A DNA stretch of 64,000 nucleotides from Rhizoclosmatium globosum (GCA_002104985.1 MCGO01000016.1:496001-560000); one strand, 5' to 3'. Shown: positions 21,657 to 34,875, numbered from the stretch's first letter. The notes: generated by a model from the letters alone, not told the origin. Numbers and translations are program-made.

Positions 21657-23394
21657 TTATCTTTGATAATCCATTGTGTTTATTCTAAGTCGCATATATC
21701 CTGCTCGAAGTTCCAAATCCTCAGCTTTGCCAGCTTTCCGAACTTTCTTAATTGCCTTCAATGCACCGTTATAATGCCTATATTTTTCCACCTCGCACAA
21801 ATTTGATGATTGGATTTCCAGAGATGTCATTATTGATGTCAAATCCAGTTTTCGTTGACCAGTTAATTGATTCCCCTGCACTCATATCCAAACTTTCCGA
21901 ACAAGCTATATTGACTAATGTAGTCGTGATAGAAGTAAATATTATCGAAATCAGAAGGGCAACCGACACGAGAGATATGAATAAATAACCTTGCCAACTT
22001 GTAAATTCAACTAACGGAATGTCATGCGCATTTGAAGTGTATTGGGAAAATCTAGTATCGACTAGTTGATTACTTTGTTTCCAGGCTCCTAACAAGTAAC
22101 GATCGCCACGATTCTCTCCGTTAAATGACTTGGAGGGTACAGTTGAGTTGTCCCTGATCCATGAAACTGTCTCGGTGACTGAGATATAGTCAATTCCCGC
22201 ATTCACCAATGCCATCTGCGTCATATTGACTCTAAACGAGTTCAATTTCTCTTTGGATGTTGTTACAGTGAAGTTCTTTGAGGCGAAGTCCATTTTAATT
22301 GTCAAGTCCACTGAGTTCGGCATGGAAGCATCATAGACAAATTGCCAATTTGAGAGATACTCATTTAGAAGATCTTTAGCAACAAACACAGCCACGGTTC
22401 TATTGCTCTGAAAAACAAACTCTCTCGATCTTGTTCCTGGCTTGTGCCTAAAGTCGTCGTATTCTCGGCAAAGAATATAATGGGTGGAATAGTATTCATG
22501 GCGATAAATACCATACGCGGTACATCGCATTTCCTTTGTTTTTGCATCGAGTGAACGTTGATAAATGTCCACAACAGTTGTAACGGATCCCGTTTTCACT
22601 GGCCATGGTGTCTGTTGGGTTTCATGTAACTCAACATTCTCATAATAAACTGCAACAGCATAGGTCAAATTAGATCTGATACTAAGCGGTACAGAAACAG
22701 CAGTATCGTCTGATCCGCTGCCAATAGGTTCACGAAGTACATCCATTATACTTGAGGACACTGCCCTTGCCAGATTCCAGTGGTTACCACAACTTGTGGC
22801 GAACCAAATCGAGTTCCGTTTGTATATGGATATAGCTCATCATGGCAATCGGACTTCACGTTTAGAGTGAATAACGGTGTTCCGAGACTATCTGCCACAG
22901 TTTGGCGTGGAACGATTGCACCCTTTGGCATACACCAAAACACATTTTGAATCGATCTCCCAAATCTCTCCCATAAATGGCAATGTTTTTGTTTGGAGCA
23001 GATGTAGGCCAAATTGCAATAACGGGAGGTGTCAACGTTGGAAGGAAGAGCTGGTGCATCAATGGTGAAACCGAAGCCATTATAGCAGTGAGAATGAAGA
23101 TACAGAATGCGATTGAGTAGTGATGGCACATGTTTTTCTTCAGCTGATCCCTGTGTCTGACTTTAAAACTTCTTGGAACGATCGCAAGGCCCATCTTGGT
23201 CAATTGAGCACAGTGTACGAGGCCCACAGTTTCCAAGAGGATAGCTATCGCGGTCAGAAGGACTCGGCCACTACTGGGGAGCAAAGAGATGCAATCAGCA
23301 CGCTTAAGTTTGATCCAACAAAGAGGTTCTGGTCTTTCCATAAAACGATGAAAGTATCGTACGTGGATGCGATGGTACTGTTCCAGGAGCTCAT
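21657..23394 (-). CDS. Membrane protein with large ectodomain, unknown family
   Basis: ATG 23394 starts MSSWNSTIASTYDTFIV. Two hydrophobic segments follow in shifted frames (VLLTAIAILLETVGLVHCA; SIAFCIFILTAIMASVSPLM). A roughly 350-residue region with many Asn-x-Ser/Thr sites (for example NRTVAV, NFTVT, NSTVP) and paired Cys comes next, then one strong C-terminal helix (GYLFISLVSVALLISIIFTS) and a cytosolic tail of about 75 residues ending at 21657. The likely topology is a short N-terminal membrane anchor or bundle, a glycosylated extracellular domain and a last membrane helix. I know no family with this layout. Frame slips occur near 23270, 23080, 22750 and 21810. Confidence 0.6.
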
Positions 23395-23588
23395 CTTTTC
23401 AATTTGAAGGCTTCTTTTTGCGAAAGTAATGGTTCAAGATAACGTCATATATTAAATACCTTGGTTTCGAACCTTGTCTGGATTAAGATGTATAGGTTTT
23501 CATTATGAATGCCTACCATGCGACTTTCTAATTAGTCCCCTAATTAACAAATTATGAATTTGGTTGAGTTTGGCCCTATCAGAAACCA

Positions 23589-24871
23589 TGACACAAACCC
23601 AACCAGGTCAAGGTGCAAAACCAGGAACATCCTTCCTGGACCGCCTCGCCGTCGCCTTTGTCATCTTTCTCATTACTGTCGTTCCTTTCACATCGCAATA
23701 CATTGTCCTCATCCATGGCTCAACTTCCACCCACGACTAAGATACGAACGCTTAGCCCTCTTGATCCATACAACCTCGCCATCCTCTCAATCTGGATAAA
23801 CTACTACCTGGCCTGCACAACTCCACCCGGCTGCATCCCACACGGATACGAAGGCCCGTCGCCAAAAGACGGTGGAGGAAACAGCGTGAAACGGTACTGT
23901 CGAAAGTGCAACGCCTTCAAACCACCAAGAACGCATCACTGTTCTGTGTGCAAGACGTGTGTACTGCGGATGGACCATCACTGTCCGTGGCTGAATAACT
24001 GTGTTGGGTTTTATAACCAGGGTTACTTTATTCGGTTTATTAGCTCAGTTGGGTTCGCGGCGAGTTACTGTTTGGGGTTGTTTGGACTGTATATGCGGCA
24101 TTTGATATTGTCGCAGAGTCAGAGCTTGTACTCGTACAAGAACTTTGATAGGTTTTACTCGCCGCCACCGAATAGCTTGACGTTGGTTGTGATGATTTTG
24201 GATGCTGTTGTACTGTTTATATTGGTGTTGACTGTGGGGTTGTTGGCGTTGTGGCAGTTGTATTATGCTGCGAGTAATACTACAACGATTGAAGCCTTGG
24301 AAAACGAAAAGATTGACAAGCTGATCAAACGAGGAATTATTCGTTCTGCTACTCAATATCCGTATGACTTGGGATCCTCGCTGGCGAATTTGAAGTCAAT
24401 GCTTGGTAGGAATATGTTGCTGTGGTGGATCCCTTTCCGACAAGAAGGAAATGGAATTGAATTTCCTATGCATAAAGACCTCATGGAAGAAGCGGAACGT
24501 ACTGGAGACTTTGATATGCTTGTTTGGCCTCCTCAAGAATACTATGACTACAAAGAAGGGAGACTGGCTGTGCCTGAACGCGACTCATATATCCGATCTA
24601 CAACTCGCGTCTTGTGGAATCCTCTGATGAAGATGATGGGTTCTCGAGTGATTCCTCTGGATATGGAGGAGGATACTCTCAGAGCAAGGGACAGGAATCG
24701 GGGATACATCAAAACGATATTCAAGGCCGGAGAAGGATAGTTCGGAGGGGAAGTGAAGGATACCTTGTTCGGGAATCTACATCGTATGCGTATCCAACAC
24801 AACAACCTGAAGGAGAAGGAGACATTGATGACGATGACGACACGCCACTTATTGCATTGAAGCGAGAGTAA
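23589..24871 (+). CDS. PFA4: DHHC palmitoyltransferase, Pfa4 type
   Basis: DHHC enzymes attach palmitate to cysteines of membrane proteins. Pfa4 in yeast acts in the ER on chitin synthase Chs3. ATG 23589 (MTQTQPGQGAKPGTSFLDRL) precedes the first membrane helix (LAVAFVIFLITVVPFTSQYI). The Cys-rich domain runs RYCRKCNAFKPPRTHHCSVC, then VLRMDHHCPWLNNCVGF with the DHHC catalytic cysteine. Two more helices follow (GFAASYCLGLFGLYM; LDAVVLFILVLTVGLLALW), and a TTxE-like NTTTIEALE. The C-terminus IVRRGSEGYLVR and PLIALKRE fits Pfa4 but needs a frame switch near 24720, so the gene ends at 24871, not at the earlier stop 24740. REV3 starts 52 bp downstream on the same strand. Confidence 0.88.
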
Positions 24872-24922
24872 CGCCCAGTAAATAAACCATCAATTAATAC
24901 TAGTAAAAACAAAAGAAAGCAG

Positions 24923-27900
24923 ATGGAAGCCCAAGCACTGATCCGCCTTCGCCTCATCTCACTTGACTTTTCGCTGCAACGCCCAACAAAAGGCGTCGAA
25001 GTGACTCATTCGCCGTTTTCGCATCCGCCGTCGCCGCTTTTCAAAGTTCCGATTCTGCGGCTCTTTTGCGCAACTCCGACTGGACAAAAGGTGGTTGCGC
25101 ATGTGCATCAGGTGCGATTAGATTAGATTGTTGGATTGGATTGGATTGGATTGGATCATGTTAACTGTGGTTGGTTGTTGAACAGGTGTTTCCGTATTTG
25201 ATGGTTGCGTACGAGGGCGGCCTGGACGAGAAGGAAGGTACACTCGTTCTTGGTGCTCAAACAGCCCTATTAAAGGCAGACGAAACAGTCTATAGAACGA
25301 TCTATCAACTCGGGCATAGCATCAATCATGCCCTGGCTCTCTCCTTAAAACAGAACCCGGAACTCGTCGACCGCACCCAATACATTGCTGCAATCACCCT
25401 TGTCAAGGGCATTCCCTTCTATGGATTCCACTCAAAGTACTCCTACTTTCTCAAAATATACTTGCTCGATCCTGGTCTGATGACGCGTGTGGTTGAGCTG
25501 CTGTCAAAAGGTGTCGTGATGGGGAAACGATTCCAAACTTACGAGAGCCACATTCCATATTTGCCGCAGTTTATGATTGATCATGGATTGCTTGGAATGG
25601 ATTATATGGATGTTGCTGACGCGCGATTTCGGAGGCCGTTGAAAGGTATGAACGAATTCTCAAGCTCATTGAGGTAACTCTTCTCAGATGTCGAACGCAC
25701 AAACTCAAGTCAACCTGCATCCTCCTTCTTCACGTCACAAACAATACCCTCCAATCTTATTTGGCCAGAAGACCATCCCCTCTCGCAACGCGAATCCTTC
25801 TGCGAACTTGAAATCGATGTTCTTGCAGGCGACATTCTGAACCGGACGCGTATCCAAGAGCGTCCGCGAAAAGCACTGATAGACCTTTTAAATGGAACTC
25901 AGCAGTTATCAACCAAACTCGTACCTTCCCTGAAATCCCTCTGGGAAGATGAAGAACGTCGTCGTACCCGCAAGAATATGGGCCCATTCCATCTCAACCT
26001 CCTCCACCTCAATCACAACCCGTTCCTCAAACTCAACAAACTCTATTGAATTCTTTGTTGCCGCAATCGAGCAACACAATCTATCCAAACAGCACGACCC
26101 TTTCAACCCATCCAACACACATTATGATTTCGAAGGAATCCCTGACGATAGCGTACCCACCACATTTCAATCCGTCAGCGCTCTTTATTTTGGAGGAAAA
26201 TTGATGGCCCAGAAGAGCCAGCAAGTCGCTCCCAAATTCGACTTTGATGTTCGGTATGGCGGTGTTCAAGTGTTGAATGAATTGGAAGATGCCATGACTC
26301 AAATGCATGAGCAAGATTACATGGCTTGTCAACTGAATGGAGATCATGGAATGGAGGTCCTAGTGGATGAACAAGTGTTGACCCAGGTTCGTTCAAATTA
26401 TTTGTTTGTCTCTAACCTTCGTATTAACTTATAACATGTGAAGACTGTCGTTATTAAGGACGCGGATGAGTATGCTCAGGAACAAGATGCTGCCTTTGAA
26501 ATGGAATATGAGGAAGGTGACCTGGAATTGGAACCTGACGAGCAAATATTTGAGGACGCCGAAGCAGACGATGACGCCGCGTTTTGGAATGATGAATTTG
26601 AAGGAGATGATGCTGTTGTAATTCCTGCTGTTCCCATTGATCCCAATACCGATCCAATATCACTTGTGGAACCCGATGAAGTCCAACCTGAGCCTAGTAA
26701 GCGATGGAAAGGGAAAGAACGAATGGTGCATCCAGTCGAAAGGTAAAACGTCCATAGTTTAGTAGTCCGTTTGCTCATAACCTCAACAAAACAGAGACGT
26801 AGCGGACATTGAATCTCTCTTCGAATCCAAAGCCCCGCATGAACGTCACTCTTCAGGAGACTTTTCATTCGGCAGCGATATTGACCCAGACCTCTTGCGA
26901 AACCAAATGGACGCGTTGGAATCATTTCACAACCAAAAAGAATCTCTTGCAAGGGAGGTTGAAGCGATTCGAGACCGATATGATCCTGAAGAATGATTTT
27001 CGAAGTGGAATCTCAAATGAAGGCTCGGAAAGGTGGACCATCTGGACTTCAGAATCGAATTGATCAAGTAGATGGGCCGCCTGGATCTCCTCCGCGTCAC
27101 AGTGCTAAGCGTAAATCCAGAAAAGACCAGGTGGAAATTGAAGATATTGAAGATAGCGATGATGATGGCAAACAACAGCCTGTCCGAAAGAAGGTTTGTT
27201 TATTCATTTTCATAGAATCTATGAGTTTACAATCAGTTCAGACTTCATCGCAAGTCAGACGCACGTCGTTGAACATTGTTACACCGGTTGCACCACCTCC
27301 AGGTCCCTCAACAACGAAAAAGAAGCTTGTCACGTTCACAATACCCAGTCGATCAAATGATGAACATTCTAAGCCTGTGCCAAGATTCAAGCTTCCAGAG
27401 CCTAGCAAATCAAACTTATCAAAGCCAAAAGCACCTGCTCCTGTAATACGAAGCGTTCGGTCAGTCTCTCCATCACCAGCACCGTTTGGCGTTGCAAAAA
27501 ATATCTCTGTCCCTTCAGCCCCTCGTCCAAATTCAGCTGCATCAAATGAAATTTTAGGAAGTTCTGTTTCAAGCACAATGGCCGGAGCTCGTCAAAAAAA
27601 ATCTACTTCGCCAATCGATTCCATACCTGCAACGTCAATCCCTTCAACTCCAGTTTGGGAACGTACCGACGCTTTTGACGCGTCAACTGAAACTTTTGAA
27701 TTAACGTCTACCAGCCACCTTCGCCATTCTCGTAAAATTGCTCAACCTGCACCCTCAAGAATTCACCAGAAAGCCAACAGTAAACCTTTAGCAAGCAGTC
27801 ATAAGCCTCATCTTCTTCAGCAATTATTTTAACCAATCCAAATCCTGAAAATGTTCCGACGTTTATTTCAAAGCTGAGTGAAATGTGGTCGCCGGATGAA

Positions 27901-30900
27901 AGCCCCAACCAACACAATGGAGTTTTTATACGAATCCACCAAGTGCGCTGACTACGCCTTCGAAGCATTCTAAAATCGACGACTTCTCCGCGCCCATACG
28001 GTCACCAAACGAAGAAATCACCATATCGGAATCAGGTCATGGAAAACTTCCAGTGGCTCAAACTCCTCAATCCCTAACGCACAGCAGCCTTCCACTACCC
28101 GAACTCCCATCGCACCATCCACAATACCGCCACCAAGTTCTTCTCCATCCTCGTTTCCTTCCTTTTCAAGCCTTGATCCTCCACACACCCACCACAACAC
28201 CGCCACGCAACCAGATGTCCCTCGTGTCCCTCACATTTTCAGACTGAAACCTCATCCGCCAAGCCTCCAATATCTTCGCGAAAATTGGCCCTCAACCGTA
28301 CCAGAACGGGAATACAAAGACCCATACTACTTCAACCCCGCCGACGCGACTGGCCGCGTCAAGACCTTTTCAAATAGACGAATGAAGGTTTTCTCGGAAA
28401 CGGATGTCAAGAGTGTGAAACCGTTTGGCGATGTGGCGACAGAGATATTTCGACGGCTTCCTCATGTTGGTGGCGGTGGGGATGGAGTGCTTACGATGGA
28501 GCAAGTGAAAGAAGCTAGTGGGTTTAATGACGTTGATGCGAAACCGTTTGTGGAACATCAGTATCAAGATATTCCTGTTGCTTGGAAATTAGCAAAGGCC
28601 CACCTCCCAGATCTGTTGTAGTGGATTGGATCAAGGAGAATCCTGTGTCTACCTCGACGGACTCTGAGCAACTTCCAGACAGATCCAAAGCTAAAAGGCA
28701 TCTCAACTTGAAGGTCCAACCAAAAGAATAAGTATGGATACAAATACAGTCAAATCCAAACGGAGGCGCTTGACCATGAATTGCAACATCTTGTTACTAT
28801 GAGTGTCGAGATCTTGACGCATTCTATGAGGGAGTCGGATCGCGTTTTGAGCAAACTGCCGAAAATTAAGCTGCCTGATCCTGCCAAGGACTCTGTCAAA
28901 GCTGTTTTCTACTGTTTTCAAGGACACGATACGAATTGCATCGGACGAATGGTCGACGCGCGGGATACCATGTTGGAATGATCATTGTGGCAGATTCAAA
29001 TGAAGATGCGGAGGACGCTACAGAGTCGCTGCCTTTCAAGTTCAATGGAATCTCAGGATATGTAGTCAAGAAGTCGAAACAGAGCTAGAACTATACGAAT
29101 GCCTTCTCCTAAACGTACGTGAATTCGATCCAGACATCCTACTCGGCTATGAAGTGCACCTCTCGTCCTGGGGATACCTAATCGAACGAGCGAAACTTCG
29201 GTACAAGTATGACTTTCTCAAAGACCTTTCAAGAATGGAATTCAACGCGAAAACCAAGTTTGGAAGGGACCAGGATCCATTTTCTTATAAAGACACGTGT
29301 GCGATATCGTGTACTGGAAGGATATTTTTGAATGTGTGGAGGTTGATGAGAGGGGAGCTTACGTTGACGAATTATTCGTTGGAGAATTGTGTTTTCCATG
29401 TTTTGCATGAAAGGTTTGTTGTGGTGTTTGATATGATTTGTTGCTGACTCAACATTAGGATTCCCAAGTTCACACCATCTACTCTTTACGCTTGGTTCGA
29501 TGCGCGGGGGCTGAAACGATGGAGAGCTTTAAACTATTACCTTGAACGTGTTCAGTATACTTTGGACTTGTTGGACGACACATCTTTCATCAGTCGTAGC
29601 TGGTGAGTTTTAGATCTGATTACACTTCGCTAATTGTGTCGCTTTTACAGTGAATTCGCTCGCGTTTATGGAATCGATCTTTTTTCAGTCATATGCGTGG
29701 ATCACAGTTTCGTGTTGAATCCATAATGTCAAGAATTACACGTCCTGAGAATTTCGTCTCCCTTTCTCCGACAAAAGAGCAAGTACGCAAAATGCGAGCT
29801 ATTGAGTGCCTTCCCTCATTAAAGAGCCTCAAACGAGGTTTTACAAGAACCCGATGGCTGTCTTAGATTTTCAGTCACTATACCCGTCTGTCATGATTGG
29901 CTATAATATCTGGTAAGATATAATTGAATATTTTTAACTCATATCCACCCAAGCTATTCAACATGTCTTGGTCGACTGCGTGACTTGGGAGGTCCGAAGC
30001 AGTTTGGCGCTCTGGCACTGCTGGATGTCCCATGGATGTCGTCGATGCTTTAAAAGATCATCTGTACATTACCCACAATGGCGTGATATTTGTCAAGAGC
30101 TATGTTCGGGAGGGTGTTTTGGGTCGAATGTTGACAGAAATTCTCGAGACTCGCGTCATGGTCAAGACGGCTATGAAAGCACATAAAACTGACACTGTAA
30201 GCTGAATCATACAGCCATCTTTGACTAACACTTGTTTAAGGGCTTGTTGAGGATCTTGGAAGCTCGACAACTTTGTCTGAAACTCGTGGCCAACGTGACC
30301 TATGGATACGCTGGAGCTTCTTATTCTGGTAGAATGCCTTGCGCAGAAATCGCAGACTCTATTGTGGAGACTGGACGTCGCTCTTTGGAAGCGGTAAGTG
30401 TGACCCAAAGCGCTCACATAATGTAATCATGTTGTTTAGGCCATGAAACTAGTCGATGCAAACAAAGATGAATGGGGAGGAACCGTTGTATATGGTGATA
30501 CAGACAGTATGTTTGTCGAACTTCCAGGAAAATCATTGGAGTCTGCGTTTCGAATTGGCATCGGCATTGCAAATCGAGTTCTCTTGTGAATCCGGCACCA
30601 ATGAAACTTAAGTTTGAGAAGGTCTGAATTTTCTCGATTTGAGTCAACGTTTCTGATGATTACCGTTAGATCTACCTTCCTTGCATTCTACTGGCCAAAA
30701 AACGTTATGTTGGTTTTATGTATGAAACACTGGAGGACAAGGTACCTGTATTTGACGCGAAAGGTATCGAGACTGTCAGGAGAGATGGATTCCCAGCAAT
30801 GGCCAAAATTGTTGAAGACTCCCTGAAGATATTATTTAGAACTCAGGACATGTCAGAATTGAAAGCTTACCTGTACCGTCAATGGGATAAAATCATGAGC

Positions 30901-31899
30901 AACAGAGTCGCCTTAAACGATTTAATAATTGCAACTGAGTTTAAACTCAAGAACTATAGGTAATGTCGCATTTAAACCAAAGATATTATACCTAAACTTT
31001 TTGTTTAGAAACGTACCTCCTGGCGTCGCATTATGCATTCGAAGTATGGAGTACGACAAGCGAACCGAACCACAGGCAGGAGAACGCATTCCGTACATAA
31101 TCTGTAAAGCGAGAAATACTCGCTATTCAGGACGTTCTTATACACCTCTTGATGTTGTGAAGGACAGGTATAGGATTTCTGTGGATTAAATCAGTAATCT
31201 GTGTGTTTTAAAGGACGTTGAGACCAGACGGAACTGTTTATGTTACCAAATCTGTTCAAGCTTTATCTCGTATCTTCAAATTGATTGGAATCGGTGAGGA
31301 GTGACCTTTTTTTCGGAGGCGACGTGTCGTTTGGCTAAGAAATTTGGATTCAGATGTAGAATCTTGGTTCAACATGATGCCTAAAAAGCAAGTGGCCGTT
31401 CGATTTGCGAATCCTGGTAAACAAGCATCTCTGAAAGCTCCTACGCGAGGACAATTCAAGATTGACCAATTTTATCAATCAAATCACTGCGTGTTGTGTA
31501 ATGAACTTACAGCCAACGGTAAGAATCATCTGTTATATCTGCATTCTTTGTGCTAACCCTTTTGTGTCAGATGTTTTAATCGTGTGCGACGCGTGCAAAG
31601 ATAACACTCAACAGACACTTGCAAACTTGCTTGGGCGACTATCCGAAATCGAGCGGAAACGAGACACACTCCAATCCGTGTGTCGTTCGTGCTCTATGCA
31701 ATCAGCAGGCATGAATCTGCAGGACTCTAAGTGTGTCTCCATTGAATGCCCTGTCATGTACGTTCGCTTCAAATCAGGGCAAGAATGTCTAGAAATGAAG
31801 GAAATATTGCAAAGAGCCATCAGAAGTTCAAAGCTGAATGAGGGAAATGGCAGTTTCTTGAAATTCCAACCAAAAAATCCCTCACCTATTGTACCATAA
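24923..31899 (+). CDS. REV3: DNA polymerase zeta catalytic subunit
   Basis: Pol zeta extends past DNA lesions in the nucleus (translesion synthesis). ATG 24923 (MEAQALIRLRLISLDFSL) begins the REV3 N-terminal domain; after intron 1 it continues VFPYLMVAYEGG and YGFHSKYSYFLKIYLLDPGL, then RESFCELEIDVLAGDILNRT. A Ser/Pro-rich middle (26.4-28.2 kb) is the disordered region that all REV3 have. The exonuclease-like fold (FDPDILLGYEVHLSSWGYLI) leads to pol motif A FQSLYPSVMIGYNI, motif B LVANVTYGYAGASYSGR and motif C VYGDTDSMF. The C-terminus keeps two zinc/Fe-S Cys sets (CVLCNELTAN...VCDACKD; CRSCSMQSAG...KCVSIECPV). About ten or more introns and several indels interrupt it. The corrected length is about 2,000 residues, rather long but within the REV3 range. 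Confidence 0.93.
25126..25157 (+). repeat. ATTGG microsatellite in REV3 intron 1
   Basis: Imperfect GGATT units run from about 25126 to 25157 (GTTGGATTGGATTGGATTGG) within the first REV3 intron, between donor GTGCGA after CATCAG and acceptor TTGAACAG. It is a simple slippage-prone repeat with no evident function. Confidence 0.7.
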
Positions 31900-32005
31900 T
31901 TTCTTGAGATAATCTAATGAAAAAGAAAACAATGATCAGTTATCCTCAAGGTTTCCTTTGTCCGTTCTCATCCACTATCTTTGTCTCGACCTTTCACTTA
32001 AAACA

Positions 32006-33191
32006 ATGTAACTCAAGTTCTCGGTTCACTTGTCCAATGCAACAAGCATCAGCGCAGATAACTCAACAAGCTCAAACGATAATATAGATAATGCACAGTA
32101 CACACTCATTGAAATGGCCACTTTGTGCACTCTCGCTGGTCTTGCGATTGAAATTTCGTGTAACGGCCTAATCACAATCTTCTGCCGCCACTTTCAACGA
32201 GTATCCTCGTTTTACGGCATCAACAATGTTATCATGATTCTGTTCAATGTAACATCCGTGATATATTCGTGTTTCTGCATTTGGAGTCTCGTGTTGGGCG
32301 AACAAGGATGCAGCTTAATATCCATGACGGATACCGCGTTAGGACACCTATTTTACATCTTTTTTGGTAAAGTTGTTGTCTTTCGTTTTTACCGATTTCG
32401 AATTTTTGAGTTGACTTGGCGTAATCAGACGCGTTTATGCTTTACAAAACGTACCAAATCAGTCACAAGAACTTTTACATACTGTTTATCAACGTGATAT
32501 TGATGGCAAATCGTATCATTTGGTCGGTCTTGGATACAACGCATTCAAGTGCTGCATATGACACGACTGAACAACTTTGTGTCTTCAATCAAAACGAATG
32601 GACAGGTAAAGCTCGCGCTCGATTATCAATTGTCACTCAAAACTCTTACAAAAAAAGGAATCGGCTACAACGCAGCAGACACCATAATCGACTCGTACGC
32701 AACAATAGTAGCCGTCGCCGCAAGCTGGCACAAATTCAACTCCTGGAGAAACACATACCGCGCCATGGTCGAAAAAAACATCCTCCGTTCCGTCATTGTA
32801 ATATCCATGGACGCCTTCCTCGTCTGGGCCAACGCAAACTGGACAACTCAGTACCTATCGTGGTTATGCTGGTTCCTCCAAAACTACACGTTAGCACGGG
32901 CTTTGAATTGGGATCTGTTTTGGTTTCCTGAGAGCGTGACGCTGTGCACGTGTGTTAAGAAGGGGTCGCCTGAGTCTCAGCTTTCGGTGTCAGAGGGGAG
33001 TTTTGGTCAGGGAGATAGGAATACTGCGGCTGGGTCGGATATAAAGAATAGTGTTACGTCGCAGGAGGGGCAGCAGTATGCCACGCAAAGAGAGTAATTC
33101 TGGATTTGGGACAAATACAATACTTCCATTGAGAACGGTACAAGTTGTGCAACCGTTACAGAGGTCTCCATCAAAACGTGGGATGTCCTAA
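32006..33191 (+). CDS. Seven-helix membrane protein, unknown family (copy A)
   Basis: Seven hydrophobic segments can be counted: LCTLAGLAIEISCNGLITIF, NNVIMILFNVTSVIYSCF, TDTALGHLFYIFFG, NFYILFINVILMANRIIW, ADTIIDSYATIVAVAA, RSVIVISMDAFLVWANANW and YLSWLCWFLQNYTLARAL. Introns lie after FYIFFG and after NEWTG. The N-terminus carries Asn-glycosylation sites (NATS, NSTS). ATG 32006 is followed in frame by TAA, so the true start is unclear; comparison with copy B suggests a sequencing error there. A frame switch before 33097 extends the protein to LPLRTVQVVQPLQ and TAA 33189-33191, as in copy B. The topology is GPCR-like (N-out, seven helices, Ser-rich tail) but no known GPCR motif is present. 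Confidence 0.75.
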
Positions 33192-33334
33192 ACCTATTCT
33201 TTTCTCTCAATTTACATACATACTATTTTTAATAAATATGTAGCCTCGTCGCAGTTTGAAAATCTTTCCTTGGTTGACAATTTTAAAACGGCAAATCTTT
33301 TCTGTTGACAGCAACTCATCCTTCTCCCTTACTG

Positions 33335-34569
33335 ATGCGTTTTAAGGTTTCCCAGCTCCCACCACTCAACTTGAACGCGGTGACCAATTCCACGGATTCA
33401 ATGGATACGTCTGAAAGCGTACAATATACTCTGGCTGAAATGGCAACACTTTGTACTCTTGCCGGTCTAGCAATTGAAATATCGTTTAGCGGGTTGATAA
33501 CAATAACGTGTCGCCACGTCCAGCGAGTATCCTCCCTCTTGACAATAAATAACATGACTATGGTTCTGTTTAATATCACAAGTGTTGTGTACTCGGGTTT
33601 TTGTATCTGGAGTCTTTTGTTGGGTGACCAAGGGTGCAGCTTGATCTCAATGACAGATACGGCGTTAGGACACGTGTTTTATCTATTCTTTGGTGAGTTA
33701 AATACTTGTTTTTGTTCCTCCTAAGTTCTCATTACTTGTAGACGCGTTTATGCTGTATAAAACCTATCAAGTCAGCCACAAGAACTTTTATATACTTTGC
33801 GTGATAGCTGTACTGATGGTCAACCGATTCATCTGGTCCGTGTTGGATACAATGTATTCCTCGGCTGAGTTTGATCCTGTGGGGCAACTCTGTGTCTACA
33901 CGCAAAACCCATGGACTGGTTAGAATTTGCATTTAGTATCCATGAAATTTCAAAGTAACGAAGGTATTGATAGGTATTGGATACAACGCAGCTGACACGA
34001 TTGTCGACTCATTCGCATTAGTTGTTGCTGTCGCAATTAGTCTTCACAAATTCGACACCTGGAAACACGCTTACAAAGCCATGGTTCAAAAAAACATCCT
34101 ACGGTCTGCAATTGTTATATCAATGGACGCGTTTCTCGTTTGGGCAAACGTGAACTGGACGTCACAGTACTTGATTTGGTTGTGCTGGCTTATGCAGAAC
34201 TATACACTATCGCGTGCACTGAATTGGGATTTGTTTTGGATTCCGGAAAGTGTGGCAAGGTGTACGTGTCCAAAAAAGAGGTCGACGGAGTCAGAATACA
34301 GTTCTTACTCGGAAACGAGCCGTGTTTCCCAGAGTGAGAGCACCAAAATTCCTGCAGAGTTTGCAAGCTGTGGGTCCGATGATTTGGGGTCTATCCGTAG
34401 ACAGTCCATCAGTGGTTATGAGAGGTCGAGGGACGATTCAGCCGGCGAAGTTAGTGTTGTTGGATCAGTGGCCAATTCAACGGCTCCTTTACGAACAGTT
34501 CAAGTCCAACAGTCGTTATATCGCAATTACGAAGAGGATTTTGAATATTTTAAGTATTTTCCCATGTAA
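33335..34569 (+). CDS. Seven-helix membrane protein, unknown family (copy B)
   Basis: This is the tandem paralogue of copy A. ATG 33335 reads MRFKVSQLPPLNLNAVTNST. The most conserved stretches are MATLCTLAGLAIEISFSGLI, QGCSLISMTDTALGH, MLYKTYQVSHKNFYIL, GIGYNAADTIVDS, NILRSAIVISMDAFLVWAN and RALNWDLFWIPES. Two introns sit at the same places as in copy A. The cytosolic tail is Ser-rich (ESEYSSYSETSRVSQSEST), suited to phosphorylation, and ends YEEDFEYFKYFPM at TAA 34567-34569. Conservation between the copies is highest in the helices and the C-T-C motif after helix 7 (LCTCVKK/RCTCPKK), a possible palmitoylation site. The function is unknown; a sensory or receptor role is inferred from topology only. 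Confidence 0.8.
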
Positions 34570-34647
34570 TCCAAATAAACTGAACTGTACTCGCAGTTTT
34601 ATTTTGAAATAACTCAAATATGTCTAATACCCAAGATCAAATAATCC

Positions 34648-34875
34648 TCAATAGTAAAAATCTTCCTCCATTTTGCTGACTATATTACGAGCCAAAGCAT
34701 GCTGAAGCGCAAATAGTATACGACGATAAACAACAGCTACCGACACAGATTCTCGAATAACTTCCCGCTGCATCATCAAGCCACGCAACTTTTCTAAAAA
34801 CTGTATAGAGCTCTTGCCTAACCCACCAGTAGTATCCAATACAAAGGGACAAACTCTAGACCAAAGAACTGACAA
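34648..34875 (-). pseudogene. Remnant of a LINE-type retrotransposon C-terminus
   Basis: The minus-strand frame reads LWSRVCPFVLDTTGGLGKSS then FLEKLRGL, VAVVYRRILFALQHALARN and a short end. A P-x-V-x-D-T-T-G-G stretch followed by an R-R-x-x-x-A-L-Q-x-A helix is typical of the last part of some non-LTR retrotransposon reverse transcriptase proteins. Traces continue to about 35040 (KYLTG, CGYQCCSSTYLTWL) with stops. No RT catalytic motif is in the window, so only the tail survives. The identification rests on remembered pattern and is tentative. Confidence 0.35.

Noticed and set aside
23455..23485. Possible tRNA T-arm GGTTCGAAACC on the minus strand
   Set aside because: The flanks do not pair to a 5-bp stem and there is no acceptor, D or anticodon arm.
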